Of a DNA stretch of 64,000 nt, positions 38,284 through 48,783 are shown piece by piece. Numbering within the stretch: position 1 is the stretch's first letter; every line of letters begins with the position of its first letter. Position numbers and translations under genes: made by a program. Location of the stretch: the NCBI RefSeq assembly GCF_030814415.1, contig NZ_JAUSVB010000003.1, forward strand, positions 575,779 to 639,778. The letters are read 5' to 3'. This DNA comes from Cellulomonas humilata. GTDB lineage: Bacteria; Actinomycetota; Actinomycetes; Actinomycetales; Cellulomonadaceae. The notes under the pieces are model-generated. The model saw only the letters and a program-made list of their open reading frames with translations, was not told where the DNA came from and made no database searches.

Positions 38284-39102
38284 GTGGCTGACGAGATCCT
38301 GACCAACCCCCGTGCCGAGCGCGTGAAGGCCGTGCGGGCGCTCTCCGGGCAGTCGGTCCGCAAGCGCGCCGGCCGGTTCGTGGTCGAGGGGCCGCAGGCG
38401 GTGCGCGAGGCGGTGCTCGTGGGCGACGTGCACGACGTCTACGTCACGGCGGCGACGGCCCAGCGGTACCCGGAGATCGTCGACGCCGCGCGCGACCGGG
38501 GGATCCGGGTGCACACGGGTACGGCCGAGGTGCTCGACGCCATGAGCCCCGACGCGCAGCACGTCGTCGCGGTCGCGTCGCTCACGTCGCACGCGCTGGC
38601 GGACCTCGTCGGCCCGAGGCTCGTCGCGGTGCTGGCGAACGTCCGGGACCCCGGGAACGCCGGGACGGTCATCCGGGCCGCCGACGCGGCCGGGGCCGAC
38701 GCGGCACTGCTCACCGCCGAGAGCGTCGACGTGCACAACCCGAAGGTCGTCCGGTCCACGGCCGGGTCCCTCTTCCACCTACCGGTCATCACCGGTGCGG
38801 ACCTGGCGGACGCGGTCGCCTCCCTGCGATCCGCAGGACTGACGGTCCTCGCGGCCGACGGCGCCGGTGAGCACGACCTCGACGACCTGCTCGACGTGGC
38901 CGGGAACGCACCGGAGGGCGTCCCCGACCTCGCGCGCCCGACGGCCTGGCTGTTCGGGAACGAGGCGTGGGGGCTGCGCGACGAGGACCGTGCACTCGCG
39001 GACGCCGTCGTGCGGGTGCCGATCCGGGGCCGGGCGGAGTCGCTCAACCTCGCGACCGCGGCGACGGTCTGCCTGTACGCCAGCGCGCGGGCGCAGCGGT
39101 GA
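38284..39102 (+). CDS. SpoU/TrmH family RNA 2'-O-methyltransferase
   Basis: An AdoMet-dependent ribose methyltransferase of 272 residues. The N-terminal substrate-binding domain (KRAGRFVVEGPQAVREAV) is followed by the knotted SPOUT domain with motif 1 LANVRDPGNAGTVIRAADA, motif 2 LFGNEAWGL and motif 3 IRGRAESLNLATAA. The target (23S rRNA or tRNA) cannot be told from sequence. GTG 38284 is preceded by CATGAT with a 6-nt gap. The location between rplT and pheS is a common actinobacterial order. Confidence 0.88.
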   Translation: MADEILTNPRAERVKAVRALSGQSVRKRAGRFVVEGPQAVREAVLVGDVHDVYVTAATAQRYPEIVDAARDRGIRVHTGTAEVLDAMSPDAQHVVAVASLTSHALADLVGPRLVAVLANVRDPGNAGTVIRAADAAGADAALLTAESVDVHNPKVVRSTAGSLFHLPVITGADLADAVASLRSAGLTVLAADGAGEHDLDDLLDVAGNAPEGVPDLARPTAWLFGNEAWGLRDEDRALADAVVRVPIRGRAESLNLATAATVCLYASARAQR

Positions 39103-39740
39103 GGCTCTTCGCCGCGGTGTGGCCGCCGACGGACGTCCTCGACCACCTGGACCTGGCGCTCGCCTCGGTGCGGGGTGCCCCGGCGGGCCTCTCGTCAGCG
39201 GTGCGCTGGTCGGCGCGCGAGACGTGGCACCTGACCGTGGCCTTCTACGGCGAGGTTCCCGAGGGCGTCGTGCCGGGTCTGACGACCGACCTGGCCGAGC
39301 TCGCCGCGGGGATCGAGCCCTACGAGCTGGCCCTGCGGGGCGCGGGAGTGTTCTCGCACCGGACGCTCTGGGTGGGGGTCGGCGGTGACCTGGAGTCGCA
39401 GCGCGCGGTGACGCGCGGGTGCGTCGAGGCGGGGGAGTCGGCGAGCGGGGCGACCGACAACCGCCCCCGCGACCGCCCGCACCTGACCGTCGGACGGGTA
39501 CGTCCGGGGAGCCGACCGCCGCGGCGGCGCTCGTCGCGACCCGACCGGCCGGGGCAGCGGCCGGACATGAACGGGCCGGACGACGAGGACGTCGCGGCGA
39601 GCCTCGTGCGCGCGCTCGCCGTCTACGAGGGTCCGCGCTGGCTCGTCGACCAGCTGACCCTCGTCTCGTCGCGGCCGGGTGCCGGTCGGGGCGGGGGACC
39701 GCTGTACGAGCGGGTCGAGACCTTTGTGCTCGGTCGTTAG
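39099..39740 (+). CDS. thpR: RNA 2',3'-cyclic phosphodiesterase ThpR (2H family)
   Basis: It hydrolyses 2',3'-cyclic phosphates on RNA and ligates tRNA half-molecules in vitro. It has 213 residues with two HxTx catalytic motifs, HLTVAFYGEVPEG near residue 43 and HLTVGRVRPGS near residue 127, as in the 2H superfamily. The stretch between the second motif and DVAASLVRAL is rich in Arg and Pro and looks like an insertion. GTG 39099 overlaps the methyltransferase stop (GTGA). Confidence 0.85.
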   Translation: MRLFAAVWPPTDVLDHLDLALASVRGAPAGLSSAVRWSARETWHLTVAFYGEVPEGVVPGLTTDLAELAAGIEPYELALRGAGVFSHRTLWVGVGGDLESQRAVTRGCVEAGESASGATDNRPRDRPHLTVGRVRPGSRPPRRRSSRPDRPGQRPDMNGPDDEDVAASLVRALAVYEGPRWLVDQLTLVSSRPGAGRGGGPLYERVETFVLGR

Positions 39741-39757
39741 GCGAGGGTCGTGGCATC

Positions 39758-39835
39758 ATGGCGACCATGACAGCGCGTGCGCAGGCGGCTGGTGGTCGCC
39801 GATTTCCCGGGCCCGTTCCCGGGCTGCGCCACTGA
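39758..39835 (+). other. Possible short ORF in the pheS upstream region
   Basis: The 246-bp gap before pheS contains a 25-codon frame (ATG 39758, or 22 codons from ATG 39767) ending at TGA 39835. It overlaps a CCCGGG/CCCGGG inverted repeat at its 3' end. It has only one phenylalanine codon, so it is not a convincing Phe attenuator peptide. A TAGACT at 39897-39902 is the best pheS -10 candidate. Confidence 0.2.
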
Positions 39836-39899
39836 CGCGCACGTGAGCAGGCCGTCCACCGCTGGACCGGCCGCTACGACCTGGATCGGGCGCCTCTAG

Positions 39900-41029
<1,130 letters not shown>

Positions 41030-41030
<1 letters not shown>

Positions 41031-43588
41031 TGCCGCGCATCCCCCTGTCGTGGCTCGCCGAGCACGTCAAGCTCCCTGCGGGCCTGACCGCCGAGCAGCT
41101 GGCGGCGGACCTCGTCCGCGTCGGGCTGGAGGAGGAGGCGATCCACGGCGCCGCGGTGACCGGTCCGCTGGTCGTCGGCGAGGTCGTGGAGCTGACGCCG
41201 GAGCCGCAGAAGAACGGCAAGACCATCAACTGGTGCCGCGTGGACGTCGGTCCGGAGCACAACGAGCCCGGTGGAGACCCGCGGGGCATCGTGTGCGGTG
41301 CGCACAACTTCGTCGTCGGGGACCGCGTCGTCGTCGCGCTGCCGGGAGCGGTCCTCCCCGGACCGTTCGCCATCGCGTCGCGCAAGACGTACGGGCACGT
41401 GTCCGACGGCATGATCTGCTCGGCGCGCGAGCTGGGCCTCGGCGACGACCACGCCGGGATCATCGTGCTGTCCCAGCTCGGGCTCGACGCGCCCGTCGGC
41501 ACGGACGCGCGCGAGCTGCTCGGCCTCGGCGAGGAGGTCCTCGAGATCAACGTGACCCCCGACCGCGGGTACTGCTTCTCGATGCGTGGGGTCGCTCGCG
41601 AGTACGGCCTGTCGACCGGTGCGGTGTTCACGGACCGTGGCCTGCCCACCGGCGACGAGCGTCCGCCCGGCGGCGGCTTCGCGGTCGAGATCGACGACGC
41701 GGCACCGATCCACGGGGTCCCGGGCGCCGATCGCTTCGTCGCGCAGATCGTGCGGGGCGTGCGCGCGAACGACCCGTCGCCCGCCTGGATGCAGCGCCGG
41801 CTCCAGCAGGCCGGCATGCGGCCGATCAGCCTGGCCGTCGATGTCACCAACTACGTGATGCTCGACCTCGGGCAGCCGCTGCACGCCTACGACCTGGCGC
41901 ACCTGTCCGAGCCGATCGTGGTCCGGCGCGCGAACCCGGGCGAGCGGATCCGGACCCTCGACGACGTCGACCGCGTGCTCGACCCCGAGGACCTGCTCAT
42001 CACCGACAGCCCCGGCGGGGTGCGCGGTGCTCGGCCCATCGGTCTCGCGGCCGTCATGGGCGGCGGGGACAGCGAGGTCAGCGCGACGACGACCGACCTG
42101 CTCATCGAGGCCGCGCACTTCGACCCGATCACGGTTGCCCGTGCCGCGCGTCGGCACAAGCTGCCCAGCGAGGCGGCGAAGCGGTTCGAGCGCGGTGCCG
42201 ACCCCGAGCTGCCGCCGGTGGCGGTCGCGCGGACGGTCGCGCTCCTGGTCGAGCACGGTGGCGGTGTCGCGGGTCCGCTCACGGACGTCGACCGTCGCGT
42301 GCCCGTGCCGTCGTTCGAGCTGGCGCTCGACCTGCCCGCACGGCTGGTCGGCCTGCCGTTCTCGGCCGACGAGGTGCGCGAGACGCTGCGGTCGATCGGC
42401 TGCGAGGTGACGGACGCCGGCGCAGACGCGGTCACGGTGACGGCGCCGTCGTGGCGGCCCGACCTCGTGGCCGGCGTCGACCTGGTCGAGGAGGTCGCGC
42501 GCCTGCGCGGGTACGACGCGATCCCGTCGACGCTCCCCGTCGCCCCGGCCGGCGCGGGCCTGACGGCGGGCCAGCGGGCCCGGCGCTCGGTCGCGCGGGC
42601 GCTGGCCGAGGCCGGTCTCGTCGAGGTGCTCAGCTACCCGTTCGTCGGGACCGACCAGCTCGACGCTCTGAACCTGCCCGCGGACGACGCCCGTCGTCGC
42701 GCCGTGCGGTTGGTCAACCCGCTCTCCGACGAGCAGCCGTACCTGCGCACCAACCTGCTGGTCACGTTGCTCGACACCGCGCGGCGCAACGTGAGCCGGG
42801 GCGAGAGCGACGTCGCGATCTTCGAGCTCGGGCTGGTCACCCGGCCGGTCGAGGGTGCGCCCGCAGCTCCGCGGCTGCCGGGAGGGGTCCGACCGTCCGA
42901 CGAGGACCTCGCGGCGATCGACGCCGCCGTGCCGCCGCAGCCGCGCCGGGTCGCGGGCGTCATCGCGGGTCTTCGAGAGCCGGCCGGCTGGTGGGGGCCC
43001 GGTCGCCGGGCCGATCACACCGACGCGATCGCGGCCGCGCGCCTGGTCGCGGAGGTCGTCGGGGTGGAGCTCGTCGCGTCGGCCGACGCCGACCACGCAC
43101 CGTGGCACCCGGGTCGGTGCGCGCGCCTGACGACGGCGGACGGCACCCTCGTGGGCCACGCGGGCGAGCTGCACCCGAACGTCGTGACCGCGCTGGGCCT
43201 GCCGGCCCGGGCGGCCGCGTTCGAGCTGGACCTCGACGTGGTGCTGGCGGCGGCGTCGCCCGACCCGGTCCAGGCGGTTCCCGTCTCGACGTTCCCCGTC
43301 AACAAGGAGGACGTCGCGCTGGTGGTCGGGTCGTCGGTGCCGGCCGCGGACGTGCTCGACGCGGTCCGGGTCGGCGCGGCCGCGAGCCCCGTCGGCGACG
43401 TCGTCGAGGAGGTCCGGCTGTTCGACGTGTACACGGGACCTCAGGTGGGCGACGACCACAAGTCGCTGGCGTTCTCGCTCCGGCTGCGTGCCGCCGACCG
43501 GACGTTGACCGCGAGTGAGTCGGCGGCGGTCCGGGACGCGATCGTGGCCGAGGCGCACCGCCGGTTCGGGGCGTCGCTGCGCGCCTGA
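41030..43588 (+). CDS. pheT: Phenylalanyl-tRNA synthetase beta subunit
   Basis: The beta subunit binds tRNA and edits Tyr-tRNA(Phe). It has 852 residues: an N-terminal tRNA-binding OB fold (GKTINWCRVDVG, GIVCGAHNF), the B3/B4 editing domain (AVDVTNYVMLDLGQPLHAYD), B5 domain, a catalytic-like core with EEVARLRGYDAIPSTLP and LRTNLLVTLLDTARRN, and a C-terminal anticodon-binding domain (FPVNKEDVALVV, VRLFDVYTGPQVGDDHKS). It is coupled to pheS by TGATG. Confidence 0.96.
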
Positions 43589-43598
43589 GAATCCGTCT

Positions 43599-43634
43599 GC
43601 AGCCCTCGTCGACGACCCCGTCGACGAGGGCTGC
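43599..43634. terminator. Terminator after pheT
   Basis: A perfect 16-bp stem (43599-43614 with 43619-43634) with an ACCC loop, starting 11 bp after the pheT stop. It separates pheST from the nuclease gene. Confidence 0.85.
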
Positions 43635-43661
43635 GTCGTACCCGGACAAATCATCGGATGT

Positions 43662-43726
43662 GTTCACTCAATAGTTACCGGCGAGTAGTTGCCACGAATC
43701 GGACGAACAGCGACAGTTGTCCAGGC
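43662..43726 (+). promoter_or_regulatory. Repeated GTT-type units upstream of the nuclease gene (PHO-box-like)
   Basis: The 138-bp stretch between the pheT terminator and the nuclease gene contains GTTCACTC (43662), GTTACCGG (43674), GTTGCCAC (43688) and GTTGTCCA (43716). The first resembles the GTTCAC core of actinobacterial PhoP boxes; the others are weak and their spacing (12, 14, 28) is irregular. A phosphate-starvation promoter would suit a secreted nuclease/nucleotidase, but this remains a guess. Confidence 0.25.
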
Positions 43727-43772
43727 CGTCACGAGCGGCCACTTTTGCGTTCCCGACGAAAGCGAGCTCGAC

Positions 43773-46700
43773 GTGCGTCCTGCGATGAAGTCGATCAGCG
43801 GGGGCATCGCCGCCCTCGCTCTGGCGTTGACGGGCGGGGTGATCACGGCCGGCGCTGCGCAGGCCGCGGTCGGCACCACGCCACGGGTCCTGATCAACGA
43901 GGTGTACGGCGGTGGCGGCAACAGCGGCGCCACGTTCACCAACGACTTCATCGAGCTGGTGAACGCGAGCCCCGCCGCGGTCGACGTGACGGGCTGGTCG
44001 GTCCAGTACGCGTCCTCGGCGGGCGTGACCTGGCAGACGACGCCGCTGACCGGGGTGATCGCTCCCGGCGCCGCCTACGTCGTCGTCGAGGCGGCGGGTG
44101 CGGGCGGGAGCACGCCGGTGACCGGCAGCGCGACGGGCACGATCCCGATGAGCGGGACGGCGGGCAAGGTCGCCCTCGTGTCCTCGACGACGGCCCTGGC
44201 GTGCGGTGGCGTCGAGTGCACGGCGCTCGATCCCGTCGTCGACTTCGTGGGCTACGGCGCGGCCGCGGCAGGGTACGCAGGCAGCGGCCCGGCTCTCGGT
44301 GCCTCGAACACCCAGTCGGTCACGCGCAACGCCACGCTGACCAACACCGCGAACAACGCGGCCGACTTCACCGCCGCGACCCCGACCCCGGGCGTCGCCG
44401 GCAGCGGGCCCGTGGACCCGACCCCGGTCACCGCCACGATCGCCGAGGTCCAGGGAACGGGCGCGACGTCTCCGCTCGCCGGGCAGACCGTCACCACGGA
44501 CGGTGTCGTGACGGCGACGTACCCCACGGGCGGCTTCAACGGCTACGTGATCCAGACGCCGGGCACCGGCGGGGCGACCGACGCGACACCGGGCGCGTCC
44601 GACGCCGTGTTCGTGTTCTCGTCGGCCACCGCCGGCTCGGTCGCGATCGGTGACCACGTGCAGGTGACCGGTGCCGTCTCCGAGTTCAACGGCCTCACCG
44701 AGATCACCGTCGCCGCCGCTGCCGACCTGGTCGACCTGCCCGCCGCCGACCCGGTCACCCCGGTCTCCGCGTCGTGGCCGACGACGAACGCCGCGCGCGA
44801 GGCGCTGGAGTCGATGCTGTTCCAGCCGACGGGTGACCTCACGATCACCAACACGTTCTCCACCAACCAGTACGGCGAGGTCGGTCTCGCGGCCGGCACG
44901 CTCCCGCTGCTGCAGCCCACCGAGGTCGGCCGTCCCGGCTCGGCCGAGGCGCTCGCCGCCGCTGCGGACAACGCCGCTCGTGGCGTCGTGCTCGACGACG
45001 GGTCCTCCACCAACTTCCTGTCCGCGGCCAACTCCGGCCTCACGCCGCCGTACGTGTCCCTGACCAACCCGGTCCGGGTCGGCGCCGCCGCGAACATCAC
45101 TGCGCCTGTCGTGGTCGACTTCCGCAACAACGTCTGGAAGCTCAACCCGACGGCCCCCGGGCCGGCGGCGGTGACGTTCGAGAACGACCGCACCGCGGCG
45201 CCGACCGCGGTCGGTGGCGACCTCAAGGTCGCGTCGTTCAACGTCCTCAACTACTTCACCACCCTCGGCGCCGACACGGCCGGGTGCACGTCCTTCAACG
45301 ACCGCACTGGTGACCCCGTCACGGTCAACGGCGGCTGCGACCCGCGCGGCGCGTGGGACCCGGACGACCTCCAGCGGCAGCAGGACAAGATCGTCGCCGC
45401 GATCAACGCGCTCGACGCCGACGTCGTCGGCCTGCTCGAGATCGAGAACTCGGCACGGGTGGACGGGATCGCCGACGAGGCGCTCGGCACGCTGGTCACC
45501 GCCCTGAACGCGGCCGCCGGCTCCACCGTCTGGGCGTTCGTCCCGTCGTCCACCGAGCTCCCGCCGGCCGCCGGCCAGGACGTCATCACGAACGCCCTCA
45601 TCTACAAGCCCGCCGCCGTCGAGCGGACGGGGGAGTCGCGCGCGCTGGGCGACCAGAGCGACGACAACGAGGCGTTCGGCAACGCGCGTGAGCCCATCGG
45701 CCAGGTGTTCACGCCGGTCGGTGGCGGTGCGCCGTTCTTCGTCGCGGTGAACCACTTCAAGTCCAAGGGTTCGGCCGGCCCGTGGCCGGGCGACGCCGAC
45801 GCGGGCGACGGGCAGGGCGCCTCGAACGAGTCGCGTGTCCGCCAGGCGACGGCCCTGCGCGACTGGGTCCCGACGGTCCAGGGCGACGCCCAGGCGGTCG
45901 CGCTCATCGGTGACTTCAACGCGTACACGCTCGAGGACCCGCTGCAGACGCTGTTCGACGCCGGGTACACCGACGCCGCGACGGCGCTCGCCGACGGCCA
46001 GTTCTCGTACTCGTTCAGCGGCCTGTCGGGCTCGCTGGACCACGTGCTGCTCAACGACGCCGCGATGCAGCGGGCCACGGGCGCGGACATCTGGGAGATC
46101 AACGCCGAGGAGTCCATCGCGCTCGAGTACGACCGGTACAACTACCACGGCACGCTCTTCTACGACGACGACTTCTACCGCTCCTCCGACCACGACCCAG
46201 TGATCGTCGGGCTGGTCGAGGGCGCGGCCAAGCCGGTCACGCTGACGCTGCTCGACATCAACGACTTCCACGGCCGGATCGACACCAACACCGTGAAGTT
46301 CGCGGGCACCGTCGAGAAGGAGAAGGCGGCTGCCATCGCGGCGGGCGGTCCGGTCGCGTTCGTGTCGGCCGGTGACAACATCAGCGCGTCGCTGTTCGCC
46401 TCGGCGGTCCAGCAGGACCAGCCGACGATCGACGTGCTGAACGCCCTGGAGCTCAACGCGTCGGCCGTGGGCAACCACGAGTTCGACAAGGGGTTCCAGG
46501 ACCTCACCGACCGCGTGATCGCGGGCGGCACCAACGCGAAGTGGGACTACCTCGGCGCGAACGTCTACCTCAAGGGGACGACGACCCCGGCGCTGCCGGA
46601 GTACGCGATCCTCGACATGGACGGCGTCTCGGTCGGTGTCATCGGTGCCGTCACCGAGGAGACCCCCTCGCTGGTCACCCCCGGCGGCATCACCGAGCTC

Positions 46701-48728
46701 GAGTTCGGCAACCCGGTCGACGCCGTGAACCGCGTCGCCGCGCAGCTGAGCGACGGGGACGCCTCCAACGGCGAGGCCGAGGTGCTCGTCGCCAGCTTCC
46801 ACGAGGGCGCGGGCGAGGGTCTGCCGAACGGCACCCTCGAGAAGGAGCTCGCCGAGGGCGGCGCGTTCAAGGACATCGTCGAGCAGACCTCCGGGGCTGT
46901 CGACGTGATCTTCACCGGCCACACCCACCAGCAGTACGCGTGGGAGGCTCCGGTTCCGGGCGCGACGGACAAGACCCGGCCGATCGTGCAGACCGGTAGC
47001 TACGGCGAGTTCATCGGCAAGGTCGTGCTGACGTTCGACCCGGCCAGCGACGAGGTCGTCGCGCACACCCAGCAGAACGTCCCGCGCCTGGTCGCGCCGG
47101 TCATCCCCGGCAACACCCCGGCGCAGAACGAGGCGGCGTTCGCGGCGCAGCTCGTCGCGACGTATCCGCGCGTCGCGCAGGTCAACACCATCGTCACGGC
47201 GGCGCTGGCCTACGCGAACGTCGTCGGCTCGGTCCCCGTGGGGTCGGTCACGGCGGACATCACGACCGCCTTCACAGGTGGCACGTACGGGCCGAACGGG
47301 TACACGGCACCGGTGACCGCCCGGGACGACCGGGCCAGCGAGTCCACCCTGGGTGACCTCGTCGCCAACTCGCTGCGGGACACGCTCGCCCCGGAGAACC
47401 TGGGCGGCGCTGAGATCGGTGTCGTCAACCCTGGCGGTCTGCGCGCCGAGCTGTACTACGCCCCGGACGGTGTCATCACGACGGCCGAGGCGAACGGTGT
47501 GCTGCCGTTCGTGAACAACCTCTGGACCACGTCGCTCACGGGCGCGCAGTTCAAGACGATGCTCGAGCAGCAGTGGCAGACCCTCCCGGACGGCACGGTC
47601 CCGAGCAGGTCCTACCTGCAGCTGGGCCTGTCGGACAACGTGACGTACACGTTCGACGCCGCCGCTCCGGCGGGGTCGCACATCACGTCCATCACGGTGA
47701 ACGGTGCACCGATCGACCCGGCGGCGAGCTACCGGATCGGCACGTTCTCGTTCCTGATCACCGGCGGTGACAACTTCCGGATCTTCAACGACAGCACGGA
47801 CGCTCGCGACTCCGGGCTCGTCGACCGGGACGGCTGGATCGCCTACCTGCAGGCGCACCCGGGGCTCGCCCCGGACTTCGCCCGCCAGTCGGTCGGCGTG
47901 CCGACGGTCCCGTCGACGGTCACCGCCGGCGACACGCTGGCGTTCCCGGTGACCAAGCTGGACCTGACCAGCCTCGGTTCGCCGCTGAACACCAGCCTGG
48001 ACGTCCGGCTGGACGGCGAGTCCATCGGGACGGCGACCGTCACCAACGGCGCGGCCGACGTCTCGGTGACGATCCCGGCGGACACGAGCGCGGGCGCCCA
48101 CACGCTCACGCTCGTGGCGAGCCCGAGCCTCACCACCGTGACGCTCCCGCTCACCGTCGAGGCGAACATCCCGTCGTCGACCACCGCGCTGACGGCCTCG
48201 CCGTCGAGCCAGGTGTTCGGCTCGTCGTCGCGGGTCACGCTCACCGCGACGGTCACCTCCGACGTGGCCGTGGCCGGTTCGGTGGAGTTCGTGGCCGGGG
48301 ACACCGTGCTCGGCACGGCGACCCTGCGGGGCGGCACCGCCACCCTGCGCCTCCCGGCGTCCACGCCGGCGGGCAGCTACGACGTCGTCGCCCGGTTCGC
48401 CGGCGGCGACACCGTGACCGGCTCGGAGTCGGCCCCGGTCACGGTGGTCGTCGAGAAGGTCACGACGACGACCGGGCTGTCGGTCACCCGCGGGTTCCTG
48501 TTCATCCCGTCGGTCGCGTTCGTGACGGTCGCGACCAACAACGGTCGGGTGCCGTCCGGCACGGTCGAGATCCGGGAGGGGACCACGGTGGTCAAGCGCC
48601 TGAACGTGGTGCTGGGCATCGCTGTCGGGACGGTCCCCTCGGGCAGGCACACGTACACGGCGACGTTCGTCCCGAGCGATCTGGCGAACGTCAACCCGAG
48701 CACGAGCGCCCCGGTCAGCACCCGCTGA
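43773..48728 (+). CDS. Giant secreted nuclease / 5'-nucleotidase with lamin-tail and Ig-like domains
   Basis: A 1651-residue extracellular enzyme. In order: a signal peptide (MKSISGGIAALALALTGG, cleavage after AQA near residue 31); a lamin-tail domain (about 37-140, INEVYGGGGNSG, TNDFIELVN); an OB-like domain (about 215-330); an endonuclease/exonuclease/phosphatase domain of ExeM/NucH type (about 485-808) with SFNVLNYF, NHFKSKGS, IGDFNAY and SDHDPVIV; a 5'-nucleotidase metallophosphatase (about 820-1340) with INDFHGRID, NHEFDKGF, FTGHTHQ and GGDNFRIF; then two Ig-like domains. It would degrade extracellular DNA and dephosphorylate the nucleotides. There is no LPxTG or membrane anchor. GTG 43773 has a weak AGCGAG site; ATG 43785 is an alternative. 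Confidence 0.9.
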   Translation: MRPAMKSISGGIAALALALTGGVITAGAAQAAVGTTPRVLINEVYGGGGNSGATFTNDFIELVNASPAAVDVTGWSVQYASSAGVTWQTTPLTGVIAPGAAYVVVEAAGAGGSTPVTGSATGTIPMSGTAGKVALVSSTTALACGGVECTALDPVVDFVGYGAAAAGYAGSGPALGASNTQSVTRNATLTNTANNAADFTAATPTPGVAGSGPVDPTPVTATIAEVQGTGATSPLAGQTVTTDGVVTATYPTGGFNGYVIQTPGTGGATDATPGASDAVFVFSSATAGSVAIGDHVQVTGAVSEFNGLTEITVAAAADLVDLPAADPVTPVSASWPTTNAAREALESMLFQPTGDLTITNTFSTNQYGEVGLAAGTLPLLQPTEVGRPGSAEALAAAADNAARGVVLDDGSSTNFLSAANSGLTPPYVSLTNPVRVGAAANITAPVVVDFRNNVWKLNPTAPGPAAVTFENDRTAAPTAVGGDLKVASFNVLNYFTTLGADTAGCTSFNDRTGDPVTVNGGCDPRGAWDPDDLQRQQDKIVAAINALDADVVGLLEIENSARVDGIADEALGTLVTALNAAAGSTVWAFVPSSTELPPAAGQDVITNALIYKPAAVERTGESRALGDQSDDNEAFGNAREPIGQVFTPVGGGAPFFVAVNHFKSKGSAGPWPGDADAGDGQGASNESRVRQATALRDWVPTVQGDAQAVALIGDFNAYTLEDPLQTLFDAGYTDAATALADGQFSYSFSGLSGSLDHVLLNDAAMQRATGADIWEINAEESIALEYDRYNYHGTLFYDDDFYRSSDHDPVIVGLVEGAAKPVTLTLLDINDFHGRIDTNTVKFAGTVEKEKAAAIAAGGPVAFVSAGDNISASLFASAVQQDQPTIDVLNALELNASAVGNHEFDKGFQDLTDRVIAGGTNAKWDYLGANVYLKGTTTPALPEYAILDMDGVSVGVIGAVTEETPSLVTPGGITELEFGNPVDAVNRVAAQLSDGDASNGEAEVLVASFHEGAGEGLPNGTLEKELAEGGAFKDIVEQTSGAVDVIFTGHTHQQYAWEAPVPGATDKTRPIVQTGSYGEFIGKVVLTFDPASDEVVAHTQQNVPRLVAPVIPGNTPAQNEAAFAAQLVATYPRVAQVNTIVTAALAYANVVGSVPVGSVTADITTAFTGGTYGPNGYTAPVTARDDRASESTLGDLVANSLRDTLAPENLGGAEIGVVNPGGLRAELYYAPDGVITTAEANGVLPFVNNLWTTSLTGAQFKTMLEQQWQTLPDGTVPSRSYLQLGLSDNVTYTFDAAAPAGSHITSITVNGAPIDPAASYRIGTFSFLITGGDNFRIFNDSTDARDSGLVDRDGWIAYLQAHPGLAPDFARQSVGVPTVPSTVTAGDTLAFPVTKLDLTSLGSPLNTSLDVRLDGESIGTATVTNGAADVSVTIPADTSAGAHTLTLVASPSLTTVTLPLTVEANIPSSTTALTASPSSQVFGSSSRVTLTATVTSDVAVAGSVEFVAGDTVLGTATLRGGTATLRLPASTPAGSYDVVARFAGGDTVTGSESAPVTVVVEKVTTTTGLSVTRGFLFIPSVAFVTVATNNGRVPSGTVEIREGTTVVKRLNVVLGIAVGTVPSGRHTYTATFVPSDLANVNPSTSAPVSTR

Positions 48729-48730
48729 TC

Positions 48731-48783
48731 TCACGACGAAGGCCCGCACCCCTTGATGAAAGGGGTGCGGGCCTTCGTCGTCG
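48731..48783. terminator. Bidirectional terminator, 22-bp stem
   Basis: A perfect inverted repeat (arm from about 48733 to 48754, partner to 48781) with a GATGA loop lies between the convergent nuclease and TrpB2-like genes, starting just after the nuclease stop. It can end transcription in both directions. Confidence 0.85.

Noticed and set aside
39758..39835. Phenylalanine attenuator peptide upstream of pheST
   Set aside because: Only one Phe codon occurs in the short frame and I could not draw a convincing terminator/antiterminator pair, so I list it only as a weak possible ORF.
43668..48749. A 1693-codon minus-strand frame opposite the secreted nuclease
   Set aside because: The translation is Arg/Asp/Val-rich without motifs, while the plus strand has clear domains and a signal peptide. 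It is a GC shadow.
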